Source: Hemerocallis citrina (lineage: Eukaryota; Streptophyta; Magnoliopsida; Asparagales; Asphodelaceae). Taken from it: DNA of 64,000 bases. Shown here piece by piece: positions 34,721-44,550 of this stretch. The stretch lies in assembly GCA_017893485.1 (NCBI GenBank), contig CM030363.1, forward strand, positions 177,291,744-177,355,743, given 5' to 3'. Both the position numbers and the translations under genes were made by a program. The first letter of the stretch is position 1. Every line of letters begins with the position of its first letter. The notes under the pieces are model-generated. The model was not told the origin of the DNA. It worked only from the letters and a program-made list of their open reading frames with translations, and did not search any database.

Positions 34721-36165
34721 TGTTGGATCCTGTAGGCAAGGCAAATAACACTAGAAGGGGGTGAATAGTGTTGTATAAAATTAATTAAGCAATTGAACTT
34801 TTTGTTCTGTTAAGTCGACTGAAAAGAGATATCCAGTCGACTAAAGCGTCAGATTAGAAGAGTATTTTACTGAGAGTTACGAGTCTGACCAGTCGACTTA
34901 TAGCAGAAACTAGTCGACTTGTCAGACATGTTTTTGAACTAAAACTTAACAAAATTAAGATTGCAAGTGAAGAAAATAAAACCACAGAGAGAGAGAGAGA
35001 GTCAACCACAGAGAACATAGCGATGTATCCTGGTTTAGTCCTCCTGACCTACATCCAGTCCCCAAGCAACCCACTTGAGATTTCCAACTATTCTTGAAAA
35101 AGTACAAGAATACCCTACGGCGTTTGACAACAACTATGTCAAACCCGTAGACCTCTCTCACCACTAGAGAGAGCAAACCCACTCTACACCCTAGAGTGAA
35201 AAACCTACTCTTCAACCAAGAGCCCTACTCTCCAACCGAAAGGACCACTCTCACAACCCGAGAGTGAAAATAACCACAAAAAAAGTTACAATAACCTACA
35301 GCCTTGTTTGTGATTTGTGATTTTGTATGGTGGCTGTTAGGTTAACTTCTGAAATCAGTCTAAAACAAATTTAATGTTATACTAGACTGATTTTTAGAGA
35401 ACCAAGACTTAGAGAATATGTATGCCTTTTAAAAAGCTTGTTCTTCTTTAAAACAAAAAACTTGAAACTTAAGAAAATGCTTGGAACATTTTCATAGTGA
35501 TTCCTATACTCTATTTATAGAGAGGAATCAGATGGACGTTGTAAAATAGTTCCCAAAACTGTATTAAAATGGATAGAAAATCATTTGAATTTGAAAAACA
35601 AGTTTTTAAATTCAGAATACTACCGAAACGACTTGAACAGTCGACTGGGTTGCCATAATGAATCGACTGGTCAGAGCTTGTATGAGTTCAGACAATTTCG
35701 TACTAAGACAGTCGACTGGTTCAAAAAAACGGTCGACTGGTACTCAACAGCTGAACTTATTCAAGCTTGTTTCGACCTTTTAACTATGTAAAACACTCAA
35801 TTATTAAAATATATGTGTGAGTGTATGTGTGACAAGGCTATTACGAGTTCCTAAATCTCAAAGAATAAAAATTATAATTGTTACAAGACACTTTATACAA
35901 AATATTTGAAGCACTTGAGTCTTGTCTTGAACTTGAGTCTTTGACTTGAGCTTGAGCCATTGTCTTTATGTCTTAAAGCTTGCTTGATTAAATGTGATTT
36001 GAACTTAGATCTTTGTAGTATGATCAATTCTCTTGAAAGCTTCATTGGATCAACTTTGCCTTTGTGTATTGCACCATGGTATTTGTCTTTGATACATCCT
36101 ACAATATATATAAGCGGTAGCACAACTTTGCATTGTGTTGTAGTCATCAAAACCAAAAATCAACA
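34721..36165 (-). repeat. 5' LTR of element B
   Basis: 1445 bp. On the plus strand it starts TGTTGGATCCTGTAGGC and ends AAAATCAACA, followed by the TSD GATCA. It contains the reversed TATA box at 35511-35520, AGTCGACT-type pairs (for example 34815/34836, 34893/34914 and 35639/35661) and a GA microsatellite at 34987-35002. It shares the layout of the LTRs of element A. Confidence 0.9.
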
Positions 36166-36170
36166 GATCA

Positions 36171-36403
36171 TAGAAGGATCTCAACACCATTCTTAGCAAG
36201 TACACGAAACTCCTTGAGAAGCATTTCAATCTGGACATATCCAAGGCATACAGAAACGTCGATTTCGATGTCCTTACAATAAATCAAGTAATTGCAACCC
36301 ATTTCTACTGTCGAGGCTTGTTTGATCTCAGTGACTTATTTGCATATGAGTCTTCTTCAAACGAACCTTCCATTACTTCTGTTGCTGCCTCCATGAACCT
36401 ATC
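36171..36403 (+). pseudogene. RMD5: RMD5-like gene, fragment 3 (LisH region)
   Basis: Begins with an in-frame TAG and continues KDLNTILSKYTKLLEKHFN, then ISKAYRNVDFDVLTINQVIA and THFYCRGLFDLSDLF, the LisH-like region of plant RMD5 proteins. It ends ASMNLS at the CTATC target site (36399-36403) of element C. Intact family members have Gln before KDLN-like text, so the TAG is probably a decayed CAG. Confidence 0.85.
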
Positions 36404-37000
36404 TGTTACCGCTGATTTCGGTGTGGGGGTAAACAGATAGAATTTGTGAGTCCGAGAAAAACCTGAACAGTTGACTCAGCCTTCTTGCTCCCGCCGCGAC
36501 CTGCAAGGAAGTGCGAGACACCGGGGTTGATTCCGGCGACACACCCTCCGACGCTCTTGTCAGTAATCAGAAAAAGATTAAGAAAGAGCTTAAGTGGTGA
36601 AAAAGTGATTAACCTGGTCATGGTGGTAGAGGGGTGATATTTATAGTCGCCTTTGGAACGGTTAGGGGCCTGATTTCCTGCCTAACAGCCAGGAGGAAAA
36701 TCCTCCTATTCTGTTTTGGGAAATTAGGCCCTGATTCCCTGGTGGGAGCCAATCAGGCTTGTTGATTTGATTTAGTCAAATCAGTGGCCCTGATTCTCCT
36801 CTTGGTGAACTGGGCTTGTATCGGGTCGGGACCCGTGCCCAGTTGAAGTGGATCCCTTCGCGGGTGGTTGGTTCTGTGAGAAGGAGACCCAATACCCGTT
36901 TTGGACCCATCTGTATGTGAAATTACCTTTTTACCCCTGTGCTTCAAGATTCGTGCTCGATCTGGACGGTCCCGATTTAACCCCATTTTTAGCCATATCA
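36404..37000 (-). repeat. 3' LTR of element C
   Basis: 597 bp, TGTTACCGC...AGCCATATCA on the plus strand. Differs from 51065-51661 by G/A changes at three sites (near 36540, 36791 and 36876). A reversed TATA box, GATATTTATAG, is at 36636-36646. Confidence 0.95.
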
Positions 37001-37016
37001 CGAGCCCCCCACTCCT
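37001..37016 (-). other. Polypurine tract of element C
   Basis: On the minus strand, AGGAGTGGGGGGCTCG directly precedes the 3' LTR, as expected for the plus-strand primer. Confidence 0.75.
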
Positions 37017-37423
37017 AAAGACTGAGTGTGATCAGACTTTGAGGAGTAGTCTAACTGTTTTAGTGGCTGGTGGAGTTGTATCGAAGTCCAAATGTGGGAT
37101 CTTGAATCTAGAAAGGGGGTAGTGAGGTAATTTTTTGATGCCGCTTGCTGTTCTCTGGTCACATCGGGTATTTGAGGGTTTTTATCTATTTTTTCGGACT
37201 ATTTATTTAATTTTGCGACGTGTTCACTAATCGTTCGGGGGCCTTTAACAGTACATTCTAGGCAAGAATTGTTCGTTCAGGGGTTCGAAAATGTGCCCCT
37301 AAATTTCCAATTATTTTCCAAAATTTTTAGTTAATTTTCCCGAATTTTTAGCAATTTTTTCGCAATTTTTAAATAAATAAAACGATTTAAATAAATAAAA
37401 AACGATTTAAATACCGATTGATG
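37017..37423. other. AT-rich non-coding segment of element C
   Basis: Between the polypurine tract and the left repeat block. It contains poly-T/AAATTTTT stretches and a small direct repeat, AAATAAATAAAACGATTT, at about 37370-37412. No coding potential seen. Confidence 0.6.
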
Positions 37424-38275
37424 ACGTGGCTCGATCTGAGCCATTGATCATGGACGAGCACGAATTTCGGAAAGATCTGACGGCTGTTACCGCTCGGCAG
37501 CGTTTTTCTCCGTTTACGAGCTCGGAAAGGCGCTTGCTCGGCTGCCGACCGGAGGTAGGGGGGTTCGGCAGGCCGAGCGACGTGGCGCTATCTGAGCTGT
37601 CGGATGTTAGTGCGCATCTCGAGACGGGCGCGGTTCCCAAGAAAACGCTATCTTGTCTTTTAGCGCACGTGGCGCAATCTGGACCGTTCATCATTGGGAG
37701 CGCGAATTTCTGAGAGATCCAACGGTCTAAGTAGCTCGGTGTCTTTTTTCTCCGTTTACCAGCTCGGAAAGGCACTTGCTCGGAAGCCGACCGAGGAAGT
37801 GTGGCTTCGGTCGTCCGAGCGACGTGGCGCTATCTGAGCTGTTGGATGTTGGTACGCATCTCGAGACGGGCGCAGCTCCCAAGAAAACACTATCTTGTCG
37901 TTTAGTGTCTTCGGAGAGATCTGGGCCGTCTGATTGAGATCTGATGCGAAAATTAAGGAGAAAGTGCGTTTTCCCCGTTTACACGCTCGGGAAGGCACTT
38001 GCTCGGTGGCCGACCGGAGCCCTGTGGCTTCGGCAGTCCGGGCGACGTGGCGCAATCTTGGCCGTCGGATGTTGGCGCTCATCTCGAGGCGGGCGTGGTT
38101 CCCAAGAAAACACTATCTTGGCGTTTAGTGCTCTCGGCGACATCTGGGCCGTCTGATTGAGATCCGATGCAAAAGTCGAGGAGAGAGTGCGTTTTCTCCG
38201 TTTGCAGGCTCGGGAAGGCACTTGCTCGGTGGCCGACCGAGGGCCTGTGGTTTTGGCAATCCGAGATGACTCTGT
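37424..38275. repeat. Left block of about 225-240-bp tandem repeats in element C
   Basis: Four degenerate units beginning GACGTGGC at about 37424, 37578, 37819 and 38043. Each runs through ATCTGAGC, CATCTCGAGACGGGCGC, TTCCCAAGAAAACACTATCTTG and CTCGGGAAGGCACTTGCTCGG. The same unit recurs at 43975-44455, on the far side of the antisense gene. Long 3' non-coding regions with tandem repeats are typical of Tat-lineage elements. Confidence 0.85.
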
Positions 38276-39446
38276 TCCCGAGGGTATTAATGGTGCTTCG
38301 CGACTTGCGCGGCGTTCCGCCTTCCCAAGGTCATTAAGGATAACCCCCTCAATTAATACGCGGCGTTTCAACTTCCGAGGGTCATAATGGCTAGTTCTTG
38401 GGGGTAGGCTATAAGTACTCCACTCCCTTTGTCATTTCAGTCGCAGCAATGTTGAGTTTTTGACCTCGGTGGTATCTGCCTTGGGTAACTTCTCTTTTGA
38501 GGTCCGGAGGGGTGGTTGCTCTTCTGCCTGGTTTTCCCTCTGTTCCTGATGGCCCCAAAGTGGATGTCAGAGGCGGGGGGGAACGAGGCAGTAGTGGTGA
38601 CGACCGTAGTCCGGACCCGAGGGATGAGTTACTTCGGAAGGACGGGTGGTCGTTCCTCCACCAAGATCTTCTGCCTACTTTGGTTGCTCCGAAGGGGTGC
38701 CAAGGTCGGCGGAGACCTTGGTGGAGGAGGTGATGATCCATGTCCGAATCCTTGTTCCGGACCATCTGAGCTCGTTGTTTGCCACTGTGAAGGCGCTGTT
38801 GCCAGAGTCTTCTGACAAGCCGAGCCTTCCAGTTGCAACCAACTAGCTCGGAATGGTGCGCTTCTCCACCATGAGTCGTGGCTCGGACTTCCGGACCGTC
38901 TGAGCTCGTTGTTGGCAACTGTGAAGGCGCTGTTGCCAGAGTCCTCTGACAAGCCGAGCCTTCCAGTTGCCACCAACTAGCTCGGAATGGTGCGCTTCTC
39001 TTGATCTCTGAGTGTTGATGGGCCCCCTCCCATCTCTGTCTTCCTTCCGGGCTGATGGCTTCTGATGGATGTCAGCCCTGGAGGAGTTAGAGATGGGGGG
39101 AGCGCCGATCTGTTTTTGACCGGGGCCCGTGGGTCGGCGGAATACCGACCGAGACTAGGGCCCGGGGGGTGCCCGCCGAGGGCGGCGCCTTAAAACTTTG
39201 AATCAAAACTTTTTCTGGTTCCTCTAGACATAGGTGGGGCATCCGAGGGTTCAATTGTACGAGCGACGTGGTGCAACCCGAGCCGCTGGACTGGCTCGGG
39301 AGGGCATTTGCTCGGATTCCGATCCCGTTGCGCCGAACTAGTTGGGTTGGTGAGGAGGGCAGTGGTGATGGGCCTTCGCGACATTTCGAGAGCAGCCCAA
39401 AAGTCGCGAACTTTCGTTTGGAAGTCCAAGGGACGTTCCTTTTTAC
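38276..39446 (+). other. Region upstream of the antisense gene in element C
   Basis: GC-rich DNA without a convincing gene. It contains a first TATA-like CTATAAGTAC at about 38409 followed by CTTTGTCATTTCAGTCGCAG, which echoes the leader of the antisense gene, so this may be a decayed second promoter copy. A 134-bp unit is duplicated at 38757-38890 and 38891 to about 39000. Several short open frames here are by-products of GC-rich repeats. Confidence 0.5.
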
Positions 39447-39453
39447 TATAAAT
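39447..39453 (+). promoter_or_regulatory. TATA box of the antisense gene
   Basis: CTATAAATC lies 190 bp upstream of the ATG at 39644 and is followed by CT-rich sequence (ACTCTCTCTCTTCAG) suited to a plant transcription start. Position and sequence only. Confidence 0.55.
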
Positions 39454-39643
39454 CTTCACCCCCCCTTAGACCAAGTCTCACTTTTCACTTTTACTCTCTC
39501 TCTTCAGTTTTTACTTTGCTTCGAAGTTTTTAGCTCTCTAGTGGCGTTGCTAGCTGTCGCGGTAGCGTTCCTTGTTTCCGGCGAACTTTCCGACCGCACC
39601 TGTCATTTCAAGGTCAGTCCCTTTCCCTTCTCTTTTAGAAAAA

Positions 39644-42055
39644 ATGGTTCGGATCACGGATGAGACCCCCGTCTCGGAGCAAGTCGTTGGCCAAGGGGAT
39701 AAAGGGAAGGAGATAGTGGGTCCGAGCGATCAGAGTGTCGTTCGTCCGGACAGAGAGGGTGAAGTCGCCGAGCTGCCTAAGGAGGTTGCGGCGGTATCCC
39801 GGGAGGGCAAGGCCGTGGTCACGATCGTTGAGACGCCGAGGACGGCGGGAGCGTTCGGTCGGCAGCCCATTTCTCTGTCGAGTGTAGGGGGCGTGCGGGA
39901 CTACGCCGAGGACACCTTGGAGAGAGTGACCCAAGGCACGGCGAAGTTGGTGGAAGAGAACGAGCCAAGGGAGCTATCCGAGGTGGACCATACCATCTCG
40001 TCTCTCACCGAGGGTGACCTTCGCCTGATCCGAGAGGGCTTCCGGATCCCGCTTGAGTATGCACTGCTCCTCCCCGGGCCGGGCTTCCGAGCCAACACAA
40101 AGTCCTCGTCGGACGTGTGCGTCTTCCTGGTCGACTCCCTTATTGCCGGACTCTGCTTTCCCCTCCACCCGTTCGTGGTTGAAGTACTGATCTGGTACGG
40201 TTTGAGCCCCGCCCAGCTGATGCTGAACACATGGAGGCACGTCATGGCGTTCATCCTCCGATGCCAAGAGGTCGGCGACAAGCCGACTATGTTCCTTTTT
40301 CGGAGTCTCTTCCGACCTTGCCAGCCAAGGCGAGACGAACAGAGGTTCTTCCTTTCTCCTCGGACAGGCGTGAAGTTGATCGAGAATCCGAACTCGATCA
40401 AACATTGGAAGGAGAAGTACTTCCTCGTCCGAGCCCTGACGCCGTGGGTGATACCGACGGTTTGGGCAAAGGAGGGTCTGCCCAAGCGGACCAAGAGGGA
40501 GGCGCCGCTGAGTGATGAGGAGGCGGAGGTCCAGAGGAAGCTCCTCGCCTTGCCAGCGCTAAGCTGGAAAGATATTACCGAGGAGCATCTGTTCCGTGGG
40601 GGTCTCAGTCCGATCGACCCTCGTATGCTTCTGGTATTTATACTCTTTGTTTAAAGTTCATGAAAATTTTTCTAAGTTTTTTCATTCGGCTTTTGCAGAG
40701 ACGATGAAGCTTGATTACAAGGCTCTGGTGGCGAAGGGCAGGTCAGAGCAGGAGAAGAAGAAGAGGCCGTCGGCAGCGCCTCAGGACAGCCGAGCTTCGA
40801 AGAAGCCCTCGGTCGTGAAGGCTGCCGACCAACCGAAGGTCGCGGTCCTCAAGGAGGGGGAGATCGAGGTCCTTGTCTCTCCGACGAAGGTCATGGTCCC
40901 CGAGCGGAGGGGAGTCGTGGTCTCCGATCCCTTTGCCTCGGATGTACCTGCATCGACCCCGAAGGCGGATGCTCCCGGTTCGTCGAGCAGCGTGTTCGGG
41001 GTGAAGGATGCACTGTCCCTCCAAGTTCTGCCCCTCACTGCCGATGCGGAGAAGATCTTGACCGAGCGTCATAAGCAGATCTTCGTCCCCGACTGGCAGG
41101 TGATGAACGTCGATGGCTTCTTAGGCGACGGGAACATCTGCATGGAGGCGGTGAGGCACCTGCCGACCCCGAAGGATCGAGCGACCCTGAAGGTCGGGAT
41201 GGCAGGGGACGCCGTGATGCAGATTGCCCGGAATACCATGTCGGTAAGTAGGCTGAGCTCTTCTTCATCCAAATTTCTTCCTTAGAATTTCTCCAAGTTC
41301 TTGGATTCGGATTTTAACGTGTTGTTCTCTTTCAGACCCTCTGCCACTTCAATTTCCTGGTCGAGGAGTTGGCGAACAAGGAGCAGGAGAAGGAGCGGGA
41401 GAGGGCGGAGCGCGTCAAGGTCACGCAGCAGCTTGATGCCGAGCTGCTTCTCTCGACAAAGAGGGCTGCCGAAGTGGGGGGGTTGGAGAGGCAGCTGGCC
41501 GACGCCATTCAGCTATCGAAGGACACGGCGGCCAAGCTTGAGGCCTCGGAGAAGGAGGCGGCTGAGCTGATGGATACGACGGCCAAGCTCGAGGCGTCGG
41601 TGAAGGAGGCAGCCGAGCTGAAGGAGGAGCTGGCCAAGGCTCGGTCGGAAGCGGAGAAGGCTCGGAAGAGGGCCGAGAAGATCAAGGCCAAACACCTCAG
41701 GAAGGTGAAGAAGGTGAAGAAGGCCGTGCAGGAGGAGGCCGCACAGCACATGCTCCAAAACATGGTGGATGCCTATGGTCGAGCCTTGCAACATGTAGCC
41801 GCCAAGAACCCGGGCTTCGACACATCCTCCTACAACTTTTATGACCCCGTGGAAGGGGAGGAGGGTGTCCCCAAGGGGTTGCTCGACCCTGAGGGGGAGA
41901 CGGAACCCATCGGGGACCCATGGGAGGCCGAGGCCGAGGGCGAAGAGGAGGACGACTCCGAGGAGGAGAGTTGGAGCGAAGGTGGAGGCGAAGGCGATGG
42001 CGGGGACAAGACCGGGGGGTCGACGGACCCGAACGGCAAAAAGGTCGACCCCTGA
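39644..42055 (+). CDS. Spliced antisense gene of element C (putative gypsy-type transposon domain plus coiled coil)
   Basis: Three exons on the strand opposite gag-pol. Exon 1 is 39644-40633; the ATG has AAAAAATGG context and is preferred to the in-frame upstream ATG at 39572. Exon 2 is about 40701-41243 and exon 3 is 41336-42055. The donor TCG/GTAAGT and acceptor TTTCAG/ACC of intron 2 are textbook. Intron 1 uses CTG/GTATTT and an AG-AG acceptor, of which the second AG keeps the frame. The product is about 750 residues. The N-terminal 330 contain LTEGDLRLIREGFRIP and HPFVVEVLIWYGLSPAQL, resembling the domain named putative gypsy type transposon. Exon 2 is basic (KKKRPSAAPQ). Exon 3 is a long Glu/Lys/Ala coiled coil with an acidic tail (EEEDDSEEESWSE). 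Extra antisense ORFs are known in Tat elements; their role is unknown. Confidence 0.75.
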
Positions 42056-42269
42056 CTCGGTTGTCTTTTTTAGTCTTTTGTTGTTTTGTTTCTTTTTGTA
42101 AGCCTCATTGCGGACTGGCCACCGCTTTTGTAAAACCTTCTCCTCGGTTTTGAATGAAAAACGTTGTGTTTGGCCAAAATTTGTCCCAAGTGTTGAGCTT
42201 CGGATTTGTGTGTGACTAGTTGTAGATGTTTCCGTGTATTGTCCCATTGGATTTATCTCCACTTTTCAG

Positions 42270-43109
42270 GTGAAGTTCGGTCCGATTACGGAGGTTGTAT
42301 ACCTTCGGAAGGAGCTGGTAAAAACGAAGGGCGAGCTCTTTCAAAGCCGGCATAATCGATTTCTCCTGCTCGGCAGGCTGGAAGAGACGAAGGCAGCTCT
42401 GCGGAGGTACTGTCGCGAGCTGTGGCAACTGCGGAAGCACCCCCCAGCTCCTTGTCCCGAAGGCGAAGTCGAGAGTCTCCGTAGAGAGCTCACTGCCACC
42501 GAGCAGAAGAATGACGACCTTTTGGCTGAGGCCCAATACTTGGAGTTAGCGGAGAAAGAACGTTCGGCGGAGGGAGAGAAGCTGACTTCCGAACTGGAGA
42601 AAGCGTCAACCGAGCGCAAGAGGCTATCGGCCGAAGTCGACAGGCTCAGAAGGATCACGATAGATAGGGAGATCGAGGTCACCCATTACCGACGGCTTGC
42701 GACCGATAGTGCCAACGCCTCGGGCTCGTTGAGGGCCCCTCGACCGAAGAAGTTGGCGAAGGACGACGTCTTGAGGGATAGAATCATCGAACTGGAGGAG
42801 GAGATCGCGTCGCTCAAGCCCGTGCCGGAGAGGGCTAATGTTCGCAACACGTCGTGCAATCGCGAGGAGAGCGAGAGGGGGATTACGTTTTACGAACTTG
42901 CGACGCGCTCGCCTATGACCAGGCGGAGTCCAGCAGATGCTCAGAGCAGCGCGGCTGTCTCGTCGAGCGGGGCCTCGGCCGGCGTCGCAGTTAGAGCCAG
43001 CAGCGAAGGGGGGTCGCGCTTCGTTGGTTTAGGATCGAGCTCGGAGGGCAGGCCTCGTCGTCCTCGCGTTTCCCTAAACCGAAGCATTCCCCTTCCGAAG
43101 AGGCCCTGA
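42270..43109 (+). CDS. Second coiled-coil exon of the antisense gene block
   Basis: Opens at a good acceptor, CCACTTTTCAG/GTG, in phase 0 and stays open for 280 codons to a TGA. Text starts VKFGPITEVVYLRKELVKTK and is strongly coiled coil (LRRELTATEQKNDDLLAEA, LEEEIASLKP), with a Ser/Arg-rich tail ending NRSIPLPKRP. It has no obvious own start region. The preceding 42056-42269 looks like a 3' UTR of the upstream exon. It could be an alternative terminal exon of the gene starting at 39644, since exon 2 also ends in phase 0, or a remnant of a duplicated gene. Confidence 0.55.
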   Translation: MKFGPITEVVYLRKELVKTKGELFQSRHNRFLLLGRLEETKAALRRYCRELWQLRKHPPAPCPEGEVESLRRELTATEQKNDDLLAEAQYLELAEKERSAEGEKLTSELEKASTERKRLSAEVDRLRRITIDREIEVTHYRRLATDSANASGSLRAPRPKKLAKDDVLRDRIIELEEEIASLKPVPERANVRNTSCNREESERGITFYELATRSPMTRRSPADAQSSAAVSSSGASAGVAVRASSEGGSRFVGLGSSSEGRPRRPRVSLNRSIPLPKRP

Positions 43110-43290
43110 TCACGTCGTTTTTCATCCCTTTTGACTTGTTGTAAAATGTTGTAGTGGAGTCGGTTCGGTTGTATGCGAAGCCACCATATGTATATATGAA
43201 TGCAAATCTGAAAGTTTCTTCAAAAAGTTTCCAAGTGTCAGACTTCGGCAGTGCATTGAAACTTTGTTATTTGTTTTCCCCTTTTTCCAG

Positions 43291-43722
43291 CTCGAGGCGT
43301 CCGATTCATATGCTGATCTGTACGGCTCGGATGATGACTCCGAATACGAAGCCTCTCCTGGGACGGCGGCTCTGAGTCCTAGGAGCGTCGAGCTGGAGTT
43401 ACGCCGAGCTGAAGGTGAGCGGGCTCACCTTTTGTCCGTCCTCGACCTTCGGGAAGCCGAGATCCAGCGTCTGGAGAACAGGATTGCCGAGCTGAACCCT
43501 GTAGAAGGGGACGAGAACTCGCAAACCGCATTTAGCAACGCTCTTCGGGTCAAGTGTATTCGGCACAACCAGTCAAAGATCATAGCCGAGCGGGATGATT
43601 TGCTCTCGGAGATTCGATACTTGCAGACTGTGGTAGCGAAGCTCCGGAGCGGTGCGGGGGAGATACCAGCCGAGGAGGACGAACAGTCCGCCGAACAGTC
43701 TAGTGAAGATTTTTCTATCTGA
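43291..43722 (+). CDS. Third coiled-coil exon of the antisense gene block
   Basis: Opens at TTTTTCCAG/CTCGAG in phase 0 and runs 143 codons to a TGA. It starts LEASDSYADLYGSDDDSEYE and continues with coiled coil LELRRAEGERAHLL, LENRIAELNPVE and AERDDLLSEIRYLQ, ending in an acidic tail (EEDEQSAEQSSEDFSI). The layout of coiled coil followed by a short low-complexity tail parallels the two blocks before it. AATAAA at 43805-43810 lies 83 bp downstream. Same two explanations as for 42270-43109. Confidence 0.55.
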   Translation, partial: LEASDSYADLYGSDDDSEYEASPGTAALSPRSVELELRRAEGERAHLLSVLDLREAEIQRLENRIAELNPVEGDENSQTAFSNALRVKCIRHNQSKIIAERDDLLSEIRYLQTVVAKLRSGAGEIPAEEDEQSAEQSSEDFSI

Positions 43723-43804
43723 GGGCTGTGTAGTGGGTCGGCGTCGTGTATTTTGTTTCCAAACACTTTGTAACCATGTGTTTTGTATTGAGGCCTGATT
43801 GCCT

Positions 43805-43810
43805 AATAAA
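43805..43810 (+). terminator. Possible poly(A) signal of the antisense gene block
   Basis: AATAAA within TGCCTAATAAAATATC, preceded by T/G-rich TGTGTTTTGTATTGAGG. It is the only canonical AATAAA seen just after the three coiled-coil blocks. Confidence 0.5.
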
Positions 43811-43974
43811 ATATCTTTTTCATTGCTCTGCGTATTTGTCTTGTTTATAACTGTGTCGGTCGTGCCGAGGTCTTTGAGCCGAGCGCGTTATTTTCTTCGG
43901 CGAGAGTGTTGAACCGAACGGGTTCCAACGAGTACAGCATTTTGTCGTTTAGCGACTCTGACAACGTACGGTAC

Positions 43975-44455
43975 GAATTCCTAGGCGGCTCTGCCTCCAA
44001 GAAAGTGCTATTTTGTCATTTAGAACAGGTGGCAAGATCTGAGCCGTCGAACGTAGGCGCGAATCTCGAGGCGGCTCAGTTCCCAAGAAAACGTTATCTT
44101 GTCGCTTAGCGCAGATGGCAAGATCTGTGCTGTCTGATCGAGATCGTGCACGAAAGTTGAGGAGAAAGTGTGTTTTCTCCATTTACAAGCTCGGGAAGGC
44201 ACTTGCTCGGTATCCGACCGGAGGCATGTGGCCTCGGCAGTCCGGGCGATGTGGCGCGATCTGAGCCGTCGGATGGTGGCGCGCATCTCGAGATGGGTAC
44301 ATTTCCCAAGAAAACACCATCTTGTCGTATAGTGCCTCCGAAGAAATCTGGACCGTCTGATTGTGATCATGCGCGAAAGTTGAGGAGAAAGTGAGTTTTC
44401 TCCGTTTGCGAGCTCGGGAAGGCACTTGCTCGGTATCCGATCGGAGGCGGCCGGG
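43975..44455. repeat. Right block of the about 230-bp repeats in element C
   Basis: About two and a half units of the family found at 37424-38275, in the same orientation: TTCCCAAGAAAACGTTATCTTG at about 44090, TTTCCCAAGAAAACACC at about 44303, and CTCGGGAAGGCACTTGCTCGG at about 44190 and 44413. The two blocks bracket the antisense gene. Confidence 0.82.
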
Positions 44456-44550
44456 TTCGAACTTTTTTCTTGGGCATCGGTTGTAGAGTTAACCCTCTCC
44501 GAGCTCCTTTCCCTAATAGGACTCGCCGGTCGTAGCGAGCGTTCGACAGC

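Larger units (their letters stand above)
27421..36165 (-). mobile_element. Element B: Ty1/Copia retrotransposon (SIRE/Maximus-like), minus strand
   Basis: 8745 bp, flanked by GATCA (27416-27420 and 36166-36170). Its first plus-strand base is C where the family has T. On the minus strand the order is 5' LTR, primer-binding site, gag, protease, integrase, reverse transcriptase, RNase H, an extra ORF and a truncated 3' LTR. It belongs to the family of element A in opposite orientation, with converging 3' ends. It is dead: YVDD is YVDY, the zinc knuckle is damaged, RNase H is partly triplicated, and stops are present. Confidence 0.92.

Noticed and set aside
37424..38275. Regular repeats considered as a CRISPR-like array
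   Set aside because: Units are 150-240 bp, degenerate and directly adjacent, without short repeat-spacer structure; this is a plant retrotransposon.
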